A stretch of 64,000 bases of DNA, taken from positions 1 through 64,000 of the forward strand of contig MOWL01000010.1 of the NCBI GenBank assembly GCA_002110485.1, written 5' to 3'. Both the position numbers and the translations under genes were made by a program. The notes beneath the pieces were generated by a model, which was not told the DNA's origin, ran no database searches, and saw only the letters and a list, made by a program, of their open reading frames with translations. The DNA comes from Emergomyces orientalis. Taxonomy: Eukaryota > Ascomycota > Eurotiomycetes > Onygenales > Ajellomycetaceae. Below, piece by piece: positions 11,171-21,871 of this stretch. How positions within the stretch are numbered: position 1 is the stretch's first letter; every line of letters begins with the position of its first letter.

Positions 11171-12224
11171 CAAATGCTGCTGCTACAGCAGAGAGTTGAT
11201 CTCTGCTTGCTTTAGCAAGCACATTCTTCACTACTCTTTTTATTTGAGGGTTTTTTAACAATTGCTTCACCTTTGCCGCGGTCTCAGGGTTCGGTGTCCA
11301 CCCAGCTGAGTGTTTATCAGGGTTCAAATACCAACATTCAGTGAATCGGTGATGTATTCCGCATATGCAGGGACGGCTTATCAATGATTGATCTGAGGGT
11401 TTGGTGGGTGTAGTGGCTTTTTCAGCAGAATTCTCGGAGGCATTCTCAGAGGCAGCATTAGTCGTACGATCTTGATATGCCGCGAATATAGCATTCTGCT
11501 TAGTTGACTTTGATCTATCTTCTACTACTCGCGTTCTGCAGTGAGATCAAAAGAGATTGATCATTTCACAGATTGAGAATGAATTCTTGCCGGTGATTAG
11601 AGTATTCTCCAGCTCCTGGCGGCGGAAATCGGTGAATTCTGGGTGAACCGCCTGCACAGCATTTAAGAATCTATATAGGTTGCCACGTTCACTAGTGAAC
11701 CCATCAACCTTATATTGAAGGACTAGATTGAGGCAGTTCTCTCATTTCAGTAGTCAATCAGATGGTGTTCTTTTTCATACTTCTGAAGGCTTTGATAGCT
11801 TCAAAAATTGGTTCATAAGCTCTACTTCTCGCTGATGAGTAGTAGAAGTAATGTAATCTTTCAATTCCTTCAAGATTTTCCGTGGATTTACTTCTTTGGA
11901 CAAGAAGAGTTGGATATTCGGGTCTATACTGCCCATTATATGGGTGTACAATTCCCTTGCACTTTTGAGATAGACATTATACTCAGCAACATGTTCTTTA
12001 TGTAGAAACAGATGTGATTGACTGGCATGTGCCATCTCAGATGTGTCATATCCTTCTGGCACCTCATAGCAAGAAGGCTTTGAAGGGGGAGGAATCTCTT
12101 CAGTGTCAAGATCAATATATTCATTAAAATCAAGAGCATATGCTTTGGCTTGAACTCCATCATACCATAGGTTTCAATTCTTCTCGGATGCGAGGATGAT
12201 CTCCTTATTGGCCATAGTAGTCAT
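11171..12224 (-). pseudogene. Copia-2 gag with TGA stops
   Basis: Start ATG at 12224, early in the element after the primer binding site. The protein is a copia-type Gag: EIILASEKN-stop-NLWYDGVQAK, then a helical region with LYTHIMGSIDPN and TSTTHQREVELMNQFLKLSKPSEV, then LVLQYKVDGFTSERGNLYRFLN. A degenerate zinc-knuckle-like end (CICGIHHRFTECWYLNPDKHSAGW) closes it. TGA codons at 12174-12176, 11754-11756 and 11742-11744 stand at positions where Gag has Trp. One near 11780 aligns with CGA (Arg) in Copia-3, and one near 11535 with AGA (Arg). The reading frame is otherwise continuous. Confidence 0.83.
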
Positions 12225-12421
12225 TGTGTGTTTGATGAGCGTGTAGTAGGCGTTTATATAGAAGCATAGTAAGATTGGTCTGTAGAGTAGTGATAGTCTG
12301 TTTGAGAGTTTTAATCACAGATTTTTCTTCAGTGAAGTTGATTTGAATGTATTCAGAAAATCTCATATAAAAATAGGAATGTATTCCTAATTGTATTTGA
12401 ATTGGGTTGGCGCAGTAGTTG

Positions 12422-12437
12422 CACCTGGGCTCATAAC
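12422..12437 (-). other. Copia-2 primer binding site (initiator tRNA-Met anticodon arm)
   Basis: On the minus strand the 5' LTR ends CTCATA and is followed at once by GTTATGAGCCCAGGTG. Its complement contains GGGCTCATAAC, the anticodon arm of initiator tRNA-Met. The same site, nearly identical, follows the Copia-3 LTR. Confidence 0.78.
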
Positions 12438-12770
12438 TATGAGAGATTTTTAAATGGTAGAATGTTCGCGTACGAATGAAAAAGTGAAGTTAAAAATTGA
12501 ATTTTTTGGGCTCTCTCTCTTCTCCATATCTACAGGTTTTCCATGGCTTTTTATAACCATGAATCTCTCGCTAGCTATATTACAAAATATGCCCATATAG
12601 GGGCATGTTACATACAATAATCAATAGTCTGTCATATACCAAATGAAATATCCAAATTAGGTGGAAACTAGGAGAAAAATAACAATAGTAGATGGAGTGG
12701 CGTATTTGGTGGAGATTTGAATGGTTCGATGCATCCGTTTGGCGCTTGATTAATAATCAGGTGTTTGACA
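12438..12770 (-). repeat. Copia-2 5' LTR
   Basis: A 333-bp LTR in minus orientation (starts TGTCAAACACC, ends CTCTCATA), nearly identical to the copy at 7135-7466 and to solo LTRs at 15821 and 25168. The right flank is CATAC, which does not match the left flank of the element. Confidence 0.92.
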
Positions 12771-12962
12771 CATACTAACACTCTATGCCCCGGTTAGTAG
12801 CACTCCCCCGAGTACAATGTTCTTTCAGTCAATTGAAACTATGGTAAGTCATTCAATCAAACCAATTATTCTCACTAACCTGCTGATGGGCTCAGCCAAT
12901 CGAAAAGCACTGTTATATATTTCCCCAAGCCCTATTACCCACGTCTACCGCACCACTATTAA

Positions 12963-13460
12963 CTTTGGTGGGTGAAAGGGATTCCGTACATGACTGTTCA
13001 AGCAGTTGAGCAGATCCAGCGTCACCTTGAGAGCTCGAAGGCACATTTTGACTGGCTTGCACCTGTCAGTTGTTCAAGACCATTTCCACCGTGGGAGATG
13101 TTATATCGTCTCAAACTCTCAAAGGAGGGTCATTCCAATGAGTCCCTTGCCGCAATGAACCTTGCAAAATGCGCCACCCAAGAATATGTCAACTTTTACA
13201 ACCAGCAAACCGCAGAATTTGTCAATATTTCCCACTGAAAAGGCGAGCACAACAGGAATTGAGCACATTCAGTACTTTCATTGTGGCTAAAGAAAAGCTC
13301 AATGACGCGTGAGACTTTTGCTGATATTTGATTCCACTTGGACAGAGAGCAAGAGATTACTGAAGCCTGCCTGTTTTTTGTAAAAGGTGATTCTTATAGA
13401 GTTTCAATGGAGCGTATTTCTGAATTGGGAGAGGATGATTTTGAAAAATTTTGTGATTGA
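12963..13460 (+). pseudogene. Unidentified reading frame interrupted only by TGA
   Basis: One frame runs from 12963 to 13460 (166 codons). It is broken only by TGA at 13236-13238, 13260-13262 and 13329-13331, and it ends TGA at 13458. There is no frameshift, TAA or TAG inside. The sequence is protein-like: VEQIQRHLESSKAHFDWL, SNESLAAMNLAKCATQEY, and at the end MERISELGEDDFEKFC. I do not recognise a family. Upstream, 12844-12895 resembles an intron (GTAAGT, CTAAC, CAG) but does not join this frame cleanly. It could be a relic of a host gene or of another repeat. Confidence 0.4.
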
Positions 13461-15025
13461 TAATGACATCATCTCTATTCACTTGAATTCAGATGACTTA
13501 TATACTAATTCAGAATCCTGACTTGAATGCATAAACTCACAACTTCATCAAGTGTCATTCATTCTACATCTGTTGATCTGATCTCAGCTGATTTTTAAAG
13601 CTGCTTGCACAATAACTGTATGTTCATCTATTTCATTTTGTGTTAGAATGTAAAAGAAACTGTCTGGGAGCCCGAAATAGCCGCTGTGGACCCACCAATT
13701 GCAGTGCTACAGACAACTAATGTGACCACCAGCTTTAGCAAGCCATCACGGCTGGGTTGATCTTGCAGCCGAACTGTCGCATACAGCCATCCTTTTTTGC
13801 ACACAGTTTCCTTATTCCATGCTTATGGCACTCTGGGATTATACGGGGGAAGAAATATTTGATATGGTGGCAGACGGCTTGATGGGGGAAAGTGGGTATT
13901 GTGCGCACCATGGGCCACGGTTTCAAGGAGTGTGGCCGTGGCTATATTCTGCTCCTAGGCCTGAGAGATCAGTTTACCTAAGTAATTCATGTTGTAGTCG
14001 ACTATGTTAGAATTATTTTATGAACGGTATAATGCAAAGTGTTCGTAACAGTGCTGTAGTTTTCAGGTACGACTGTAAGGTCGCTAGGGCTTAGGGCACG
14101 GTCATGTGACGGTCATGTGACCCACAGAGGCGATGATGCATCTTATATCCCCACTCCCCTTGCATAGCTAGTTCTTCTCCTCTCCAAGAATCAGTAATAT
14201 CATAACCTGACATATAGCTGTTGCCACCCTGATATCCTTGTGACCAAGCCCTAACAACGACTAGGCTGGAGACTTTTGCTGGATTTGTCATCTGAAACTA
14301 TCTTGGGACTTTAATTGATACAAGCAATGCTGTGAAAGTGAAAAATGGACGTAGTTCAGGAATGACGGAGCGCATAGCGAGACCCAAATGCGGACCACGA
14401 GACGATTGAAACAGGGAGTAAATAACAGTATGATACCGATCTACAGAGATCTGTGTCAGGATGCCGCGCGTAACATTTCAGTACCAGTAAGCATTATTTC
14501 CATATCCAGTGGGCTTCCTTGCTGACCACTCAGAAAGGTGCGTCGAAAATGTGTACAATAAATGCAAGGAAGGGGAGCCAGATAATCGGACAGTCTTTTG
14601 TGGTGCTCTTTGGATATAGTTCATTATGGTTACTTGACACAGTAGACGAGCTCCGTGATCCTTCAGCAAAAAAAGGAAAAAGAAAAACGAAATGGATCAT
14701 TGGGACTTGAAACCCCTTTCTTTCCCGCAAAATACGTCCATTTAGACCCGAACTGGAGATACACGCTTAAAGGCTGCCTAAAGCTCATCAGTTCGCATAC
14801 TGGGAAGGAACACTGGGAAGGAATATCCAGCGATAATTCGCGACAAGATCCTGGCATTGTGTGTCTTGCTGCTGTCAAATTGGGGGGCGTTGTACGCAAG
14901 TGTTACCGAATCACTTTGTCAAAACCAATCTGCCTTACGTATCCCATGCGTTAGATAGCGGCCACCCGTTACTAAATATAAAGACACTGCTCACACCTGT
15001 TCTATCTTCCCGTAGCAGTCCCTAA
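13461..15025. other. Region without a supported gene
   Basis: Mixed-composition sequence with only short, unconvincing frames on both strands (up to about 99 codons). A Cys-containing minus-strand frame at 13735-13926 shows no family I know. I see no LTR, tRNA or clear repeat here. Confidence 0.4.
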
Positions 15026-15331
15026 TTACTTGCTCTGCTTATTTTCCCTGCGCTTGATGGTGCTAGCATCGGCTGCCTCAATCATGAGTCGCCGGTCTCT
15101 TTCTGAAATACCGTCAATCGCCTCTTGAGTTTCAATTAGCGTCTTCAGGTGTTTCTTCAATTCTTCAGTTTGTTCTGCAGAGGGGATCTGTACGGCGATT
15201 GGGATATCACCGCTGGAACTGCTGATGAAGGAAGGGACGTTTTCAACAGTATCTTGGTTGGCTGCATAGAAGGAGTATATCGAGCTCAAGGTGTCACGAG
15301 CTTCTTTAGCTTTATCAGTGTTGCTGCTCAT
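15026..15331 (-). CDS. Small hypothetical protein, 101 aa
   Basis: A single-exon frame starting ATG at 15331 and ending TAA. The protein is charged and helical with no membrane segment: EQTEELKKHLKTLIETQEAI and SERDRRLMIEAADASTIKR, with a lysine/arginine-rich C-terminus. I do not recognise a family. A palindromic TATA-like element (GGTATATATACC, 15475-15486) lies about 145 bp upstream in the right orientation, supporting a real promoter. CpG is present at normal levels, unlike in the decayed repeats. An intron-containing larger gene cannot be excluded. Confidence 0.5.
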   Translation of the reverse strand: MSSNTDKAKEARDTLSSIYSFYAANQDTVENVPSFISSSSGDIPIAVQIPSAEQTEELKKHLKTLIETQEAIDGISERDRRLMIEAADASTIKRRENKQSK

Positions 15332-15820
15332 GATGCTGGTAACAAGATGGAAGACTTTCGAATGGATATGGAGTGGAAAAGAAAAGTTGTGCGGTAAAGA
15401 AGAAATTTTTTTAAGATTGAACTGGCGATTTGCTGGAGATACTCAATCGCATTTGGTAGTCGGCTGTCGACATTGGTATATATACCTTTCTAGTAGATTG
15501 CAAGCGGCACGGCGTATGACACGAGAGTGTAGGCAGCAGCATGATTTCTGCATTTCTGTTTCCGCTCACTCGCATGGAAGCTGTGCCTCCTTTGCAGCTT
15601 GCCTTGCGAGTTCACCTTGGCGTACTGCAGTGGGCATGGTCAACGTGGGTGGATATAGTATGATTGGTGCTTTGCACAAACTATGACCCGGATTGTAGAA
15701 GCAAAAGGGAGAAGGAAAAGAATTAAATAATAAATAATAAAAAATAAAAAATAAAATTATCCGCATATACAGAGCAAGTGTGAAGCGAAAGAGCATCTGT
15801 CAGGAGCTAGTAATACATAC

Positions 15821-16155
15821 TGTCAAACACCTGATTATTAATCAAGCGCCAAATGGATGCATCGAACCATTCAAATCTCCACCAAATACACCACTCCATC
15901 TACTATCGTTATTTTTCTTCTAGTTTCCACCTAATTTGGATATTTCATTTGGTATATGACAGACTATTGATTATTGTATGTAACATGCCCCTATATGGGC
16001 ATATTTTGTAATATAGCTAGCGAGAAATTCATGGTTATAAAAAGCCATGGAAAACCTGTAGATATGGAGAGGAGGGGGGAGCCCAAAAAAATTCAATTTT
16101 TAACTTCACTTTTTCATTCGTACGCGAACATTCTACCATTTAAAAATCTCTCATA
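15821..16155 (+). repeat. Solo LTR of the Copia-2 family
   Basis: A 335-bp LTR starting TGTCAAACACC and ending CTCTCATA, flanked by the 5-bp duplication CATAC (15816-15820 and 16156-16160). This is the product of LTR-LTR recombination after insertion. It lies about 330 bp upstream of the APH gene start and in the same orientation, so its promoter could act on that gene. Confidence 0.93.
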
Positions 16156-16483
16156 CATACTCTCCCAAAAGGCTCAGTGTATTCTTCCATGCCAAGCAAG
16201 GATTTGCCAGAGGTTGGGGTACCACCGGCGGCTAGGGCTTAAAGCCAGTTATTGGCCCAAGTTCACTTGCCACCTGATTGCTTGGCAACTGCGATGATTA
16301 GTGATGGGAGTCTTTGAGATACAGAGTATTACAAGCCTGAAAGCTAGCTTTTTCTCACACTTTCAGAATAATTATCTCACCAACTCTGCGGCTCCAGCTT
16401 GGTACGTGTTTTGGACCAGTTTTTCCAACACTATTTCTTTCCTCTCAAAACTGCCATCGACTCTTACAGGCGCTACACTGAAC

Positions 16484-17800
16484 ATGAACTGGGACCATCT
16501 GGCTGAGGAGTCGTCCCAGAAGTTGTTTACATGCTGGCTCAAACTCCTGTCACCCGCCGTACCACTGAAACTTGCAGGTCAACACCGCCCTGGCTATCGA
16601 GCAATCGAAGCTTCAAGTTTTACCACTGGCGCTTTTAACATATGCTGTACTGTCACTTTTGAAGATGGGTTCCGCGTGGTTGTTCGATTTCCTATTCTAG
16701 GTCGAAGCCGGTTTCGCACGGAAAAGACTCGGGACGAGGTTTCAGTGATGGATTTTCTCTCTAGACGAACGCGAGTTCCTGTTCCCACTGTTCTTGGTGC
16801 AGGTCGCTGGGGATGCGGCCCTTACGTTATCACAACATTTATTGAGGGCACTTTGCTGTCCAAACAGCTTAGGGGCCCTTCTGTGGGCTTAAGTGACTTA
16901 GAAAGAGCCTATTGTGGAATGGCCGATGTCATGCTGGAGCTTTCGAAACCCACCTTCTCAAGCATTGGGGCTCTGGAATGTGAATCAGGGAAATGGCAAG
17001 TGACCAAGAGGCCAATGACTCTCAATATGAATGAACTTGTGCGTGTTGGAAACCTTCCTCCAGCTAAATTTACACGGAAGATTTTTCCAACAGCAGCTGA
17101 ATATTTTGAGGAACTTGCTACTCAGCAGCTTCTCCACCTGCAATATCAGCGTAACGATGCCGTGGAAAACGAACATGATGCTCGGAAGAGGTACATAGCG
17201 CGCTGTCTTTTCCGAAAAATAGCGCGGGACATTCAATCGGAACCAGGTCCCTTCCACCTTTGCTGTGACGACTTTTGTCCATCAAATGTACTTGTCTCTG
17301 AGTCTGATCTTACCATTACTGGCGTTATTGACTGGGAATTTACTTATGTGGCACCCACCGAGTTTACCTGCACTGCGCCATGGTGGCTCCTGTTTGAAAG
17401 GCCAGAAGCCTGGGAGTCAGATCTGAATGACTTTTTGGTCAGATACACAGCAAGGCTCCAAATTTTCCTCAAGGTCCTTCGGGCTTGTGAGGACAGGCAG
17501 GTGCAGAATGGGACACTGACGGATTCACAACGCTTATCGGATCGGATGGCACACTCTCTGGATAGTGGGCTCTTTTGGTTCTGTCTTGCTACAAGAAGGA
17601 GCTTCATGTTTGATGATATTTATTGGACATTTCTTGATGAGAAGCACTTTGGTCGTCTGAGCTCTCTAGATGATAGACTCTCTCTTCTCTCACAGGACGA
17701 GCTGGATGAACTGGATGGGTTTGTTCGAATGAAGATGCAGCAAGTTTTAGAAAGGCGTTTGGACGAACATCTGACCTTTGATGAACTTGTTGATCTTTAG
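16484..17800 (+). CDS. APH-type phosphotransferase (aminoglycoside phosphotransferase-like family)
   Basis: A 438-aa intact single-exon protein ending TAG. It has the kinase-like fold of the APH family. An N-lobe contains FNICCTVTFEDGFRVVVRFP, a hinge region contains YVITTFIEGTLLSKQL, and the catalytic loop reads HLCCDDFCPSNVLV (about 17257-17298). The metal-binding motif GVIDWEFTYVAP follows at about 17320. Fungal members commonly read CDDFxPSN here instead of the bacterial HGDxxPxN. The substrate is unknown. I chose ATG 16484 (MNWDHLAEES) because it begins the conserved part. The frame stays open to ATG 16304, and a GTACGT...TTACAG pair at about 16400-16469 could be a 5' UTR intron. All Trp codons are TGG. 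Confidence 0.82.
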   Translation: MNWDHLAEESSQKLFTCWLKLLSPAVPLKLAGQHRPGYRAIEASSFTTGAFNICCTVTFEDGFRVVVRFPILGRSRFRTEKTRDEVSVMDFLSRRTRVPVPTVLGAGRWGCGPYVITTFIEGTLLSKQLRGPSVGLSDLERAYCGMADVMLELSKPTFSSIGALECESGKWQVTKRPMTLNMNELVRVGNLPPAKFTRKIFPTAAEYFEELATQQLLHLQYQRNDAVENEHDARKRYIARCLFRKIARDIQSEPGPFHLCCDDFCPSNVLVSESDLTITGVIDWEFTYVAPTEFTCTAPWWLLFERPEAWESDLNDFLVRYTARLQIFLKVLRACEDRQVQNGTLTDSQRLSDRMAHSLDSGLFWFCLATRRSFMFDDIYWTFLDEKHFGRLSSLDDRLSLLSQDELDELDGFVRMKMQQVLERRLDEHLTFDELVDL

Positions 17801-17849
17801 TCAATCTGGAGAGCACAAACAGCAGCGACGCACTTTGGAGCTAGAGGAG

Positions 17850-18110
17850 GTCAAACAGCAAGTGGGCACGGTGGACGCAAGATGGGTAAAGTCAATTTGT
17901 TAGAATCTTCATCTGTGTAACATGTAAAATATCCAATTTTTGTTCTGATTCGTTCTGTACTTTGTCTTTGTTGTTTGTTAGTCTCGTTTGCTTCGGTTCC
18001 CTTTGTTTGATCTTGTGTGCTTGTCATATTTCATTCCGGCCTAGGAGCTCTATTGATATTGCCTATCACATTCCAGCCTAGGGTCTACTTTGCCTACAGC
18101 TATGGTATTT
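17850..18110 (+). repeat. Dispersed repeat R1, copy A
   Basis: Non-coding sequence shared with 22562-22712/28770-28850 (copy B, split by Copia-3) and with 51766-52030 (copy C, minus). Shared landmarks are AAAGTCAATT near the start, TTTCATATTTCATTC near the middle, and TCACATTCCAGC(C/T) near the end. Copy A has a single CATTC where copy B carries Copia-3. Its nature is unknown. It begins shortly after the APH stop codon. Confidence 0.6.
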
Positions 18111-18241
18111 CCCTCTCATTTCTTTGTCTCTCTACTTTTGTTTTTCTTCGAGTCATTTTAATCTGTATATTTTTTCTAGCTCTGGAAAGGAATATGTATA
18201 CCTCTCCGGTTCTGGATAATTATAATAATTTTTCTAAACCG

Positions 18242-18276
18242 CAATAAATCTACTCCACAAATCAACTGGCAATTCG
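18242..18276 (+). repeat. Short repeat R2, copy 1
   Basis: A 35-base segment starting CAATAAATCTACTCCACAAA, repeated at 21796-21830 with two mismatches. The two copies bracket the kinase-like pseudogene. Function unknown. Confidence 0.55.
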
Positions 18277-18913
18277 CAAGAAACCTTGTCACTATCCAGA
18301 AATGGTGCTGGTGGCACCTAATTCCGCGTGGCTGCCAACCTGGCAAATCTTGAGCCGCTTTCTGCAAAATCCGCTTGCACAAGAGCTGGCAGATATTCTC
18401 CTTAACGTTATTAGATTGAAGGCATAGGCTTAGGCCATCTGAGGGGGGCTATTGGATCACCGAGATATTTGCTGGCCTTAGACAGCGGGCCAATACAACT
18501 TCTTCCCACATCTGCAGAGCCTAAATGGGCTGGGTTCTCGCTTGATTGCTGTAGTTTGTCAAGTAATACACTTGGTAATGCTCAATTGAGTAGACCGTAC
18601 ATGTCTCTATGTTTCATCATATCCAACCGCATGCCACCACTCCGGATTGGCCAGATTCCTGTTCCACTGCTTACCGTTTGCTGGTGTGTATACAGTAAAA
18701 ACTGTGAGCCGTTTTAGGTGTGAGCCAAGGTGGAGCGACGCAAATTTAAAGGAAGAATGATTTCCAGAATAAAGGGTGTTCTCAAAGTATACCCGGAAGT
18801 AAGATAATCCGTTCCGTTCCATTTGTTTACAATGTTTACTTGATGTGTTTTCCGATTTGTCATTAAGCAACTACAGTATTGCATGGAGAATATAATACGA
18901 TTATGCCTTTAGA

Positions 18914-21277
18914 ATGGATCCGAAAATACAAGAATTGCTGGCCGAACTTGAGCGAGAAAGAGCTGAACTTGATCAAGAAAGATGATGGCGTCAAGACGCG
19001 GAAGCTGAGGTGAGAAGCGAAAGAAGGCGGCGCGAAGAAGAGCAATGACTGCGTGAGGGAGAGCAACGACTGCGTGAGGAAGAGCAACGACGACGTGAAG
19101 AAGCAGAAGCTTTGACTGCGAGTGCGGAGTCATCAACACTGCCTCTCTTTCTACATGCCTGCCATGACTTGTTGGTCTCCATTCAGATAGTGACAGACCC
19201 TACTCGAACAACTCAAGGCACAGTAACAAGACTGACAAATTGGAGGGTACCATCTCATATCATGTTGTGGGAGACATTCACTGAGGAGTAAATGAAGATT
19301 TGGCACAAGCTCAATCAGCATCCTCTTTTCTTGACAGAAAAGCTCTTCCCCTCTCTACATCAGCTTGATTACGTCCGCGAACTTATCAGCCCAATTTCCT
19401 CCGAATGGGATCTTCGGTACTATGAACAGGAAACGGTAGAAAATCAAGTACGGGCCATAATAGACTGAATATGTGAGAATGATGAGCTTAAGCAGGCATT
19501 CGGCTTGCGCGGATCGATTACCTTTGAAAGCCATGCTAACCTTGGGCTTTCAACGCGGGCGGATGATTTGAACCCGGGGGGTCAGCAGTCGTCCATCGAA
19601 CCCATGGTCGGGACTGAATCAAGTACCGGAAAGAGAAGGAGCAAGAAGAATAAAACAAATAAAAAGGAGACCACGATGGTCACAGGAGGACAGGCAGATC
19701 GATTCTGTATCTATCGCCAGGATGGCGATGAGCACATCCCAGCGCTCGCTATCGAGTACAAGGCACCCCACAAGCTCACTCGGGATGAAATCGTGGGAGG
19801 ACTGGCTCAGGACATTCATCCTTCCAAAGAAGTAATTGGTAAGGACTCCGATGATCCTGATTTCTGCTCGAAGTGGCTAGTCGCTGCTGTCATCACACAG
19901 TTGTTCTCCTACATGGTCGCCAAGGGAGTCCGGTACGGCTATGTGTGCACGGGAGAAGCCTTTATCTTTCTACGCATTCTTGACGATCCGTCATCCGTCA
20001 TGTGTTCCGTCTGTACCCCCGGCCTAGACATTGAAGAAATCAATGATGACAGTCTCCATTTAACTGCTGTCGCTCAAGTGCTAGCATTTACCTTAAGAGC
20101 TCTAGTGTCCCCTCCTGCCCCGCAGGAATGGCATGACGCCGCCGCGGAACTTGGCATCTGGCCGGTTGAATACTCGGATATCCTGGAGCAAACACCTCCA
20201 ACTGCTCGGCAGAAGCATGCCTCACCTCTGTATCAGGGCCGACGCCCTTCCAAGCTTCCTCCCTTTCAGATGGCATTACGACCCAGATGCCGGCCACACA
20301 CTGATATTGAACCTGGATCGAGAAGCCCTTCCCCCTCAATGCCCCCGCCTCCATGTCCTTTGTCGCCATCCGCACGGCGTGGACGAACCGTAAGCGCTCG
20401 AGCTCGCTCTAACCCGGACCGAAAATCGGGAAAGAAAGGACAATCCAGCGAAGACAGCGAAGCGAATTGGATAGACCATGCTGCTGAACCACCAAAGATC
20501 AAAAGCCACCCTTACTGTTCCCAGCAGTGCTTGCTGGCCCTACGAGACAGTGGTCCGCTCGATACCTCCTGCCCGAACTATCTAGCTCACCTTAAGCGAC
20601 GGATTCAGCCAGCGGAGTTTCGTGCTCTTATCCGAGAGCAGCTCTCCAGAGACCATGGCCCAGATGCGAACTGTCGCCCTCTCTACAGAAGAGGAAGTTG
20701 TGGGGCAGCTTTTAAAATCCATCTTTTGTCGCATGGTTACACTCTACTCGCAAAGGGCGTCGAACGCAACAACTCACGTAAACTCCAACATGAAAATGAT
20801 GTATACCATAGGCTTCATGATATTCAAGGCAACTACATTCCGGTTTGTCTCGGGATTGTTGTGCTTGACCCAAAATACCCGTATTACTATGACGAGGGAG
20901 TATATACCCATATGCTCCTTTTGAGCTGGGCGGGAAAGCCCATCTCGGAAATTATGAAATTGGATAATTCAGCATGTGTGATTGAGATGACATCACAGTC
21001 TCTTCAAGTGATTCACCTTGCAGGTGTACTGCACCATGATGTTGAGCCACAAAATATTTTATGGAATGAGGATTGCAATCGCCCTATGCTTGTAGATTTT
21101 GAATGAGCTCAGATGTGAAATGTGCTATCTTCTATATCACTGAATCTCAGGCTAAAGAGAAGAAGGCTTGGGAAGAACAGATCTACCTTTTCTCAAGAAC
21201 TCTCAAAAGCTCAGATCGGCCTGGAGCGCTGTAGGGAATTGCTCCGTCGGAATGCCGCCTCAAAGTTCAAGGAATAG
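18914..21277 (+). pseudogene. Kinase-like gene relic A (coiled coil, nuclease-like and kinase domains)
   Basis: One frame from ATG 18914 to TAG 21277. Four nonsense codons precede a 533-codon open run (19505-21106), and two TGA follow it. The N-terminus is a charged coiled coil with repeats of the type EEQRLRE; one repeat has TGA where its sister has CGA. The middle has ALAIEYKAPHKLT and YGYVCTGEAFIFLRI, and a Cys-rich piece (YCSQQCLLAL). The C-terminal kinase has VLHHDVEPQNILWN and MLVDFE. The stops are TGA except one TAA at 19289-19291. It is paralogous to 30564-32867 and 45004-45420. Likely role when intact: a multidomain protein kinase; the substrate is unknown. Confidence 0.75.
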
Positions 21278-21795
21278 CGCCAAGGAACTCACCTTCATAA
21301 GGTAGAAGCATTCAGCCTCACCTTCACCAAGCTGGTTACTTCTGTTGGTAGGGTCGAGTCCAGTTATTGGGATCTCCTGCAGAGGATATTTATGTCCAAC
21401 CGGGAGGCCAGGGCGCAAAGCTTTGCAGCCCCAAGAGGTTGGCGTATGCGCTGCATGGGTGCATATAAAGCTGCATAGATTGATATTAGAAAAAGATAGA
21501 GAAAAAAAAAGAAATCAACACTCCGGCGCGCCACTGACTTGAACAAATAAATCAAGCATCTACAGAAGCAATTAGAGGATAAATTAGCAGAATAGTGATG
21601 GCTGTAGCTGATTAAATTGCTATAAGATTTCACGAGTTTGATATTTGGGCTCCCTACAGCCATATGCCCTTAAAAAAGTAAAAAGAGAGCGGAATAAGAA
21701 TGACAATCTGCTCTATAAAACTCCCAGCTCCGTTCTTCGCATTTCCATTTTTGGTATGTCTGTCATTCTTATTCTTTAAACATGTTCCTCAACCA

Positions 21796-21830
21796 CAATA
21801 AATCTACTCCACAAAGCAACTGGAAATTCG
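21796..21830 (+). repeat. Short repeat R2, copy 2
   Basis: Second copy of the 35-base segment at 18242-18276, two mismatches. It lies beyond the 3' end of the kinase-like relic. Confidence 0.55.
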
Positions 21831-21871
21831 AGTCTGAGCAGAATTTCCGTCTGATCCAACGGAACCTGGTC

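Larger units (their letters stand above)
7135..12770 (-). mobile_element. Copia-2: full-length Ty1/copia retrotransposon
   Basis: Two LTRs of 332 and 333 bp enclose a 4.97-kb interior coded on the minus strand, in the order gag, protease, integrase, reverse transcriptase, RNase H. Primer binding site and polypurine tract lie at the expected inner edges. The flanks do not match: GATGT on the left (inside Gypsy-1) and CATAC on the right (unrelated DNA). Intact insertions of this family elsewhere in the window do have 5-bp duplications. This suggests recombination between two copies. The interior is decayed mainly by TGA codons and remains readable in one frame for long stretches. Confidence 0.9.

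Noticed and set aside
12771..16160. Link between the CATAC right flank of Copia-2 and the CATAC duplication of the solo LTR at 15821
   Set aside because: The elements are in opposite orientation, so the flanks are not equivalent; the match is explained by the general target preference.
20088..20502. Minus-strand and second-frame ORFs within 19505-21106
   Set aside because: Shadows of the kinase-like frame, with no independent motifs.
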